Below are positions 53,097-57,923 of a stretch of DNA of 57,923 nucleotides, piece by piece. The notes under the pieces are model-generated. The model worked only from the letters and a program-made list of their open reading frames with translations. It was not told the DNA's origin and did not search any database. The DNA is from Pontibacter fetidus (GTDB lineage Bacteria; Bacteroidota; Bacteroidia; Cytophagales; Hymenobacteraceae). Position 1 is the stretch's first letter. Every line of letters starts with the position of its first letter. A program made the position numbers and the translations under genes. Location: contig NZ_JAAEAA010000023.1 of assembly GCF_010119545.1 (NCBI RefSeq), forward strand, positions 1 to 57,923, written 5' to 3'.

Positions 53097-53780
53097 ATGA
53101 AAATTCATAAAGAAGGGCGAAAGATTCTGTTTTTTACACTGTTGATACTGCTGGTGCTTAACCTGCTGCTCTACAACTTCAATGCAGAAAACAATACCTT
53201 CAACAAAATTTTCTCTGGTGTATCTGCCGTTTTATTCCTGCTTATACTTCAGTTTTTCCGGAGCCCTTACCGCAACCTGCTACTGCACGAGGACCTGCTG
53301 ACAGCACCTGCCGACGGAAAAGTAGTAGTGATTGAAGAAGTAGAAGAGCCGGAGTACTTTAAAGATAAGCGTAAGCAAATCTCTATTTTCATGTCGCCGA
53401 TAAACGTGCACATTACACGTAACCCGATCTCCGGCATTGTAAAGTATTTTAAATACCACCCGGGTAACTATTTTGTAGCCTGGCACCCAAAATCAAGCAC
53501 GCAAAACGAACGCACTACGGTTGTAGTAGAGTCTAATGCTGGCCCCGAGGTACTGTTTCGCCAGATTGCCGGAGCCATGGCCCGCCGTATAGTTTGGTAT
53601 GTAAGCGAAGGCGATGAAGTGAGCCAGGGCGAGGAGTTCGGGTTTATTAAGTTTGGCTCACGTGTGGATATTTTCGTGCCGTTGGATACTGAAATTAAAG
53701 TAGAGCTAGGCCAGAAAACAAAAGGCGGCCAGACGGTAATTGCCCAGTTGAAGACGCCACCACCGACGTTATTTGGGTAA
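53097..53780 (+). CDS. psd: Phosphatidylserine decarboxylase
   Basis: 227 residues, the short soluble-plus-anchor form. Two N-terminal membrane segments (about 10-27 and 38-55) are followed by the core: TAPADGKVVVI, SPINVHITRNPISG with the conserved His105, HPKSSTQNERTTV, and the autocatalytic site FGSRVDIFVP, where cleavage before Ser188 makes the pyruvoyl group. It converts phosphatidylserine to phosphatidylethanolamine. The GS motif is intact. It is downstream of cdsA and GDH and ends in a terminator. Confidence 0.92.
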   Translation: MKIHKEGRKILFFTLLILLVLNLLLYNFNAENNTFNKIFSGVSAVLFLLILQFFRSPYRNLLLHEDLLTAPADGKVVVIEEVEEPEYFKDKRKQISIFMSPINVHITRNPISGIVKYFKYHPGNYFVAWHPKSSTQNERTTVVVESNAGPEVLFRQIAGAMARRIVWYVSEGDEVSQGEEFGFIKFGSRVDIFVPLDTEIKVELGQKTKGGQTVIAQLKTPPPTLFG

Positions 53781-53824
53781 TCGTTCTAGACAAAGGAGTT
53801 TTTGACAAAGGACAAAAGAGCATA

Positions 53825-53863
53825 AAAAGGCCGCTGCAACTATAGTTTGCAGCGGCCTTTTAA
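53825..53863. terminator. Terminator with the dispersed palindrome as its loop
   Basis: GGCCGCTGCAA and TTGCAGCGGCC form the stem, A and T runs flank it on both sides, and the AACTATAGTTT palindrome sits exactly at the top. It ends psd transcription; the opposite gene at 54057 is convergent and could use the other strand. Confidence 0.75.
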
Positions 53864-54056
53864 TTTTTGTCTGAATCAGGATTTTCAGGATGTGGAAGGA
53901 TAAACAGGATTATACTTACACTGAATCTCTTTCTCCGAAATTCCCCTCCTTGGAGGATAGGGTGGGTTTATTTTCCAGTTGACAACTATATATTCGTGGC
54001 CAATAAAAAGCTCGTAGGAGCTACGCACGCTACGAGGTCTGCAACGAATAACTTAA

Positions 54057-54539
54057 TTAATACCAGCTTTCAACGAGCTTCATCAGTTGCTCCAGGTATT
54101 TCTGGTCTACTTCGTCAAAATTGTTTAGTTTGTCGCTGTCTACGTCCAGTACCAGTTTTACTTCACCATCTTTAATGACTGGCAACACTATTTCTGATTT
54201 AGAGTCGGAGCTGCAGGCAATGTGTCCCGGAAATGCTTCTACGTCTGGCACCACTATAGTTTGTTGTTGGGTATAGCAGGCGCCGCAAACGCCTTTGTGG
54301 TACGGTATGCGCGTGCAGGCAATCGGCCCCTGAAACGGACCAAGTACCAACTGCCCTTCTTTGTTAAAATAAACACCTACCCAGAAAAAGTCTAAGCCTT
54401 GTTTTAGCGCTGCCACCATATTCGAGATGTTCGCGATCAGGTCGGTCTCGCCGGTTGTTAAGGCTTCTATCTGCGGCAACAGGGCTTTATATTTTTCTTC
54501 TTTGCTAAGGTTCTGGTCAACTATAAGCGATTCGGCCAT
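54057..54539 (-). CDS. msrC: Free methionine-(R)-sulfoxide reductase (GAF domain)
   Basis: 160 residues, a lone GAF domain. The catalytic cysteines are Cys75, Cys85 and Cys109, with spacings of 10 and 24 as in E. coli fRMsr (84, 94, 118). Core motifs FFWVGVYF, LVLGPFQGPIACTRIPYHKGVCG in pieces, and SEIVLPV. It reduces free methionine-R-sulfoxide, an oxidative damage repair step. Cys88 is an extra cysteine near the site. It lies 82 bases downstream of ribD on the same strand. Confidence 0.9.
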   Translation of the reverse strand: MAESLIVDQNLSKEEKYKALLPQIEALTTGETDLIANISNMVAALKQGLDFFWVGVYFNKEGQLVLGPFQGPIACTRIPYHKGVCGACYTQQQTIVVPDVEAFPGHIACSSDSKSEIVLPVIKDGEVKLVLDVDSDKLNNFDEVDQKYLEQLMKLVESWY

Positions 54540-54621
54540 GGTATTAAATTCTGAATAACTGAATTTTGAATGATTGAATAAAGGAGCAATTGTTAATTGC
54601 TTGTTGTTAAATGATCACAAT

Positions 54622-55653
54622 TTATTGATTTCGGTAATGCAACAGCTGGTCGGTACCTAATGTTTGCTGCTCTATTAAGTTGCCATGTACCATAGTTGGT
54701 GCTTTAATACCATCACCTATAGTTAGGGCGGTATTTTTAAGGATAAAGGCTTCGTCCCATAGGTTCTCGTGTAGTAGGCTTTCGAGCAGGTAAGTGCCGC
54801 CTTCCACTAACACCGAAATTACGTTACGTTTATACAGGTCTGTCATGATTTGAGGTAACAGCGGCTCGTTTTCCTGTAGTTGCGCGAAGTGTAGATTTTC
54901 GTGTTCGTCCTGCTTTTTATAGTTGTAAACTATAGTTGGCTGGCTGCCGTCATACAGGTTTATAGTTTCAGGTAATGTAAGCTGGCGATCTATAACTATA
55001 CGGATGGGGTTTCTGCCGCTCCAGTGCCGGGTGTTCAGGCGCGGGTTGTCGTGCAGGGCCGTGCGAGTGCCCACCATAATGGCTTGCTCTTCGGCACGCA
55101 GCTTGTGCACAAAACGCTTTGCCAATGCACCACTAATTTGGATTTGTTCACAGGCCGGGCCAGCTATAAATCCATCGGCCGTTTCGGCCCACTTAAGTGT
55201 AATGTAAGGCCGCTTTAAACGATGGCTGGTAAAAAAGCGCTTATTCACTTCCAGTCCTTCCTGCTCCAGTAAACCGGTCTCTACTTTTATGCCTGCATCC
55301 AACAGCTTCTGCACGCCACGCCCAGCCACCAGCGGGTTGGGGTCCAGGTTGCAGATCACTACATCGCGCACGCCGCTTTCTATCAGCAGATCGGCGCAGG
55401 GCGGAGTTTTACCGAAATGTGAGCAGGGCTCTAACGTTACATACACACGGCTTTCAGGTAGCAAACTTTTATCCTGCACACTGGCAACAGCATTTACCTC
55501 GGCATGAGGGCCGCCATAGTTGCGGTGCCAGCCTTCACCGATAATTTGCCCGTTGTGCACAACCACGCAGCCAACCATTGGATTGGGAGCCGTATAGCCG
55601 CTACCCAATCTGGCCAGTTCCAGCGCACGCCGCATGTAAAACACCTTACTCAA
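54622..55653 (-). CDS. ribD: Bifunctional riboflavin deaminase-reductase RibD
   Basis: 343 residues. The N-terminal deaminase has the zinc site His50-Ala-Glu52 (GGPHAEVNAV), Cys77 and Cys86 (EPCSHFGKTPPCADLL). The C-terminal half is the NADPH reductase (IMVGTRTALHDNPRLNTR, VLVEGG). It does the second and third steps of riboflavin synthesis. The TTG at 55653 is the likely start: MSKVFYMRRALELA aligns in length with the E. coli N-terminus. This TTG is next to the end of an AAGTT-type repeat; an ATG at 55635 would drop six residues. Other rib genes are not in the window. Confidence 0.92.
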   Translation of the reverse strand: MSKVFYMRRALELARLGSGYTAPNPMVGCVVVHNGQIIGEGWHRNYGGPHAEVNAVASVQDKSLLPESRVYVTLEPCSHFGKTPPCADLLIESGVRDVVICNLDPNPLVAGRGVQKLLDAGIKVETGLLEQEGLEVNKRFFTSHRLKRPYITLKWAETADGFIAGPACEQIQISGALAKRFVHKLRAEEQAIMVGTRTALHDNPRLNTRHWSGRNPIRIVIDRQLTLPETINLYDGSQPTIVYNYKKQDEHENLHFAQLQENEPLLPQIMTDLYKRNVISVLVEGGTYLLESLLHENLWDEAFILKNTALTIGDGIKAPTMVHGNLIEQQTLGTDQLLHYRNQ

Positions 55654-55654
55654 G

Positions 55655-55722
55655 TTAGAAAGTTAAAAAGTTTGGAAGTTAGAAAGTTAAAGTTGTAGAG
55701 ATGCAATACGTTGCGTCTTTGG
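55655..55722. repeat. AAGTT-type repeat plus a GTAGAGATGCAA element between ribD and prmC
   Basis: AAGTTAGAAAGTTAAAAAG, then GTTTGGAAGTTAGAAAG, covers about 55655-55690. A 'GTAGAGATGCAATACGTTGC' palindrome-like element follows at about 55695-55715. Both are non-coding and match repeats elsewhere in the window or common in the phylum. Confidence 0.5.
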
Positions 55723-55781
55723 TTAGGTGAGCAAATTCATCTCCACACCCTCAAATCTCCAAATTTTCAAATAGATAAAGT

Positions 55782-55789
55782 TAACTTTG
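55782..55789 (+). promoter_or_regulatory. -7 box of prmC
   Basis: TAACTTTG matches TAnnTTTG. It lies downstream of the first ATG of the longest frame (55711) and 33 bases before the GTG at 55822, so it favours the shorter protein. Confidence 0.5.
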
Positions 55790-55821
55790 CAAAGATACCG
55801 AAATCAGCAGAAACTATACGC

Positions 55822-56676
55822 GTGGCAACTATACAGCAAACCGCACAAACTATAAAACAACAGCTTATAGCCATTTATCCGGAGCCGGAAGCAGGTGCCA
55901 TGGTGCAGCAAGTGCTGGAGCATGTGCTGCAACAAAACCGCGTGCAACTCAGCCTCAACCAACTACAGGAACTAACTATAGCCCAGCAAGAGCAACTGCA
56001 AACTATAGTTGAACGACTGCTGAACCACGAGCCGCTGCAGTATGTAATTGGCGTAGCGCACTTTTACGGGCTGGAGTTGGAAGTAAATAAAAACGTACTT
56101 ATCCCGCGCCCCGAAACCGAAGAGCTAGTGGATATGGTGATAAAAGAACACCGGAATCAGCAGAACTTGCGGATACTGGACATTTGCGCTGGTAGCGGCT
56201 GTATACCAATCGCCTTGGCTGAAAACCTGCATACCGAAGCAGTTTACGGCCTGGAATTATCGGAAGGGGCGCTGGAAGTGGCGAAGGCTAATGCTGCTAA
56301 CTATAGCCAACCTATAAACTGGCTGCACCAGGATATTTTTGAGGATGTACAAACTATAGCACCGGCTTCGTTGGATATCATTACAAGCAACCCGCCTTAT
56401 GTGCTGGAAGAAGAGCAGCACCAGATGCGCGCCAATGTGCTGGAGTTTGAACCGCACCTGGCTCTTTTCGTCCCTGACACCGACCCGCTGAAGTTTTACA
56501 AACGCATTGCTATAGTTGGCTATAGTTTACTGAAACCCGGCGGGAAACTATATTTTGAGATAAACGAACGGTATGGCTTCGAAACCTGTGAAGTGTTGTT
56601 ACTTGCTGGTTTTTCGGAAGCTAAAGTAGTGCAGGACCTGTTTGGCAAAGACCGTATGGTGCGGGCAGTGAAATGA
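55822..56676 (+). CDS. prmC: Peptide chain release factor N5-glutamine methyltransferase
   Basis: 284 residues from a GTG at 55822, which fits the -7 box and the usual 275-290 length; the longer frame to 55711 crosses a promoter and a repeat. N-terminal helical domain, then the methyltransferase: HFYGLELEVNKNVLIPRPETEELV in pieces, SAM motif ILDICAGSGCIPIALA, and the catalytic NPPY at 190-193. It methylates the glutamine of the GGQ motif in release factors. The coding sequence contains seven CTATAG/AACTATA-type words, often encoding Thr-Ile-(Val/Ala). Confidence 0.9.
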   Translation: MATIQQTAQTIKQQLIAIYPEPEAGAMVQQVLEHVLQQNRVQLSLNQLQELTIAQQEQLQTIVERLLNHEPLQYVIGVAHFYGLELEVNKNVLIPRPETEELVDMVIKEHRNQQNLRILDICAGSGCIPIALAENLHTEAVYGLELSEGALEVAKANAANYSQPINWLHQDIFEDVQTIAPASLDIITSNPPYVLEEEQHQMRANVLEFEPHLALFVPDTDPLKFYKRIAIVGYSLLKPGGKLYFEINERYGFETCEVLLLAGFSEAKVVQDLFGKDRMVRAVK

Positions 56677-56747
56677 TTAGACAGAATATTGTAACTTTAC
56701 AAAGAATATTAGATTAAACCCGGCTCTCGGAGCTGAACATATAAAAC

Positions 56748-57782
56748 ATGCAGAAGATTTTAGTGACAGGCGGGGCCGGCTATATTGGCTCGCACACGGT
56801 AGTAGAGTTGTTGCAGGCCGGCTATAAGCCGGTTATAGTTGATAATTTCTCAAACTCCGAAGAGCGCTCGCTGGAAGGAATAAAAGCTATAGTTGGCCGC
56901 GACATAACATGCCACCGCATAGACTGTACCGATGCCGCTGAACTGCGCCAGGTGTTTGAACAGGAGCAAACTATAGTTGGTATTATCCATTTTGCAGCTT
57001 ATAAAGCGGTAGGAGAGTCGGTGGAGAAGCCGCTGATGTACTACCACAACAACGTGGGCTCGCTGGTAACGCTGCTGCAGGTAATGCAGGAATTTAATGT
57101 ACAGAAGCTGGTGTTCTCATCGTCGTGCACGGTGTATGGTATTCCGGAAGCTTTGCCTGTAACCGAGCAGACGCCGGTGCAGAAAGCCAACTCGCCATAT
57201 GGCAACACCAAAAAAGTGTGCGAAGAGATACTAACTGACCTGGCAAACAGTGGCAACAGCAACATTAAAAGCATCGCCCTGCGCTACTTCAACCCGATCG
57301 GCGCCCACCCGTCGGCACATATCGGCGAATTGCCGCTGGGTGTACCAAATAACCTGGTGCCATTCATAACACAAACTGCCGCAGGCATCCGTGAGCAGAT
57401 CACTGTGTTTGGCGACGATTATGATACCCCGGACGGAACCTGCATCCGTGATTATGTGCATGTAGTGGATCTGGCCAAAGCGCACGTAGTGGCCATTGAA
57501 AGGTTGCTACAAAATAAAGCCGAGGCCATCGAGTTCTTTAACGTAGGTACCGGGCAGGGCAACACTGTTCTGGAAGCCATTCATGCGTTTGAGCGCGCCA
57601 CGGGTGTAAAACTGAACTATAAAATTGGTCCGCGCCGCGTGGGAGATGTGCCTAAAATTTATGCCGATGTAACCAAGGCAACCGAAGAACTTGGCTTCAA
57701 AACAACCAGCACCCTGGAAGAAGCCATGAAAAGCGCCTGGGACTGGCAATTACATTTACAAAAATCTACAGCTAAACTATAG
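56748..57782 (+). CDS. galE: UDP-glucose 4-epimerase
   Basis: 344 residues. Rossmann motif [13 protein letters not shown] at the N-terminus, SSSCTVYG, and the catalytic pair Tyr151/Lys155 in SPYGNTKK. Further family signatures are [12 protein letters not shown] and [18 protein letters not shown]. It interconverts UDP-glucose and UDP-galactose for polysaccharide synthesis. Its TAG stop lies in an AACTATAG word and the next sugar gene starts three bases later, so they form an operon. Confidence 0.94.
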   Translation: MQKILVTGGAGYIGSHTVVELLQAGYKPVIVDNFSNSEERSLEGIKAIVGRDITCHRIDCTDAAELRQVFEQEQTIVGIIHFAAYKAVGESVEKPLMYYHNNVGSLVTLLQVMQEFNVQKLVFSSSCTVYGIPEALPVTEQTPVQKANSPYGNTKKVCEEILTDLANSGNSNIKSIALRYFNPIGAHPSAHIGELPLGVPNNLVPFITQTAAGIREQITVFGDDYDTPDGTCIRDYVHVVDLAKAHVVAIERLLQNKAEAIEFFNVGTGQGNTVLEAIHAFERATGVKLNYKIGPRRVGDVPKIYADVTKATEELGFKTTSTLEEAMKSAWDWQLHLQKSTAKL

Positions 57783-57784
57783 CC

Positions 57785-57923
57785 ATGAAGATACTAATAA
57801 CAGGCGGAGCAGGCTTTATCGGCTCGCATGTGGTGCAGTTATTTGTGAACAAATACCCGGGCTACCAGATCTATAACCTGGACAAACTGACTTATGCCGG
57901 CAACCTGGAGAACCTCTCGGATA
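57785..57923 (+). CDS. rfbB: Start of a dTDP-glucose 4,6-dehydratase-like gene (runs off the window)
   Basis: The first 46 codons are visible. [13 protein letters not shown] is a short-chain nucleotide-sugar dehydratase/epimerase Rossmann motif, and [20 protein letters not shown] is specific to RfbB/RmlB, which makes dTDP-4-keto-6-deoxyglucose. The C-terminal end is outside the window, so catalytic Tyr/Lys and Asp/Glu residues cannot be checked. Its tight coupling to galE suggests a surface-polysaccharide operon. Confidence 0.85.
   Translation, partial: MKILITGGAGFIGSHVVQLFVNKYPGYQIYNLDKLTYAGNLENLSD

Noticed and set aside
53867..54175. 102-residue frame after psd
   Set aside because: It starts in non-coding repeat DNA and ends over the msrC gene on the opposite strand.
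55711..55821. A longer form of PrmC
   Set aside because: It crosses a -7 box and repeat DNA and makes the protein longer than the family.
1..57923. A defence island, prophage or integrative element
   Set aside because: No integrase, restriction, toxin-antitoxin, phage structural or conjugation gene was recognised; only a possible transposase tail at the left edge.

Overview
The window looks like a chromosome segment of a Bacteroidota bacterium, probably Cytophagales/Hymenobacteraceae and Pontibacter-like; the genus is inference. The evidence is: recurrent TAnnTTTG -7 promoter boxes with TTG or TTTG near -33, two giant proteins plus a third secreted protein ending in type IX secretion (T9SS) sorting domains, lineage-typical families (DUF4476, DUF4293, DUF1573 lipoprotein, long NusB, YbbR/YajC/CoaE string), weak Shine-Dalgarno signals and many TTG starts. 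There is no plasmid or prophage module, no defence island and no CRISPR. The only sign of a mobile element is a possible transposase tail at the left edge.

Layout. 1-6.2 kb: transposase-like remnant, DUF4476 protein, DUF4293 membrane protein, thiolase, a very charged secreted protein, truA and a cystathionine gamma-synthase-family enzyme. 6.5-8.7 kb: secreted Ig/cadherin-like T9SS protein. 8.7-14.5 kb: two ABC exporter half-transporters on opposite strands flanking a GyrI-like protein, a TetR regulator, a XRE-like protein and a PLDc_N protein; their motifs match the two halves of a BmrC/BmrD-type heterodimer. 14.6-21 kb: leucine dehydrogenase, then nusB, ytxH, NAD-isocitrate dehydrogenase, DUF1573 lipoprotein, yajC, ybbR and coaE on one strand. 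21-22.1 kb: a mosaic of degenerate dispersed repeats and one tRNA-Val(TAC). 22.2-32.9 kb: AsmA-like protein, MscS channel, glutamate dehydrogenase, anmK, ArsR regulator, hemA, sensor kinase and FemAB/GNAT-like acyltransferase. 33.5-47.2 kb: two collinear giant beta-strand-repeat T9SS surface proteins (2553 and 1821 aa) in tandem. 47.3-57.9 kb: EamA transporter with an apparent ACG start, dus, CPBP protease, cdsA, a second glutamate dehydrogenase, psd, fRMsr (msrC), ribD, prmC, galE and the start of an rfbB-like gene.

How genes work together: cdsA and psd serve phospholipid synthesis; truA, dus, prmC, nusB and tRNA-Val serve translation and transcription; three members of the Glu/Leu/Phe/Val dehydrogenase family link amino-acid and 2-oxo-acid metabolism; galE and the rfbB-like gene begin a nucleotide-sugar cluster.

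The most unusual signal is not a gene. The palindrome AACTATAGTT (core CTATAG) is scattered through coding and non-coding DNA far above chance: about 95 CTATAG and 12 full 10-mers by eye, against roughly 16 and 0.1 expected from composition. It resembles the HIP1 palindrome of cyanobacteria. Two other dispersed repeat families sit in the intergenic DNA, and one of them abuts or overlaps start and stop codons.
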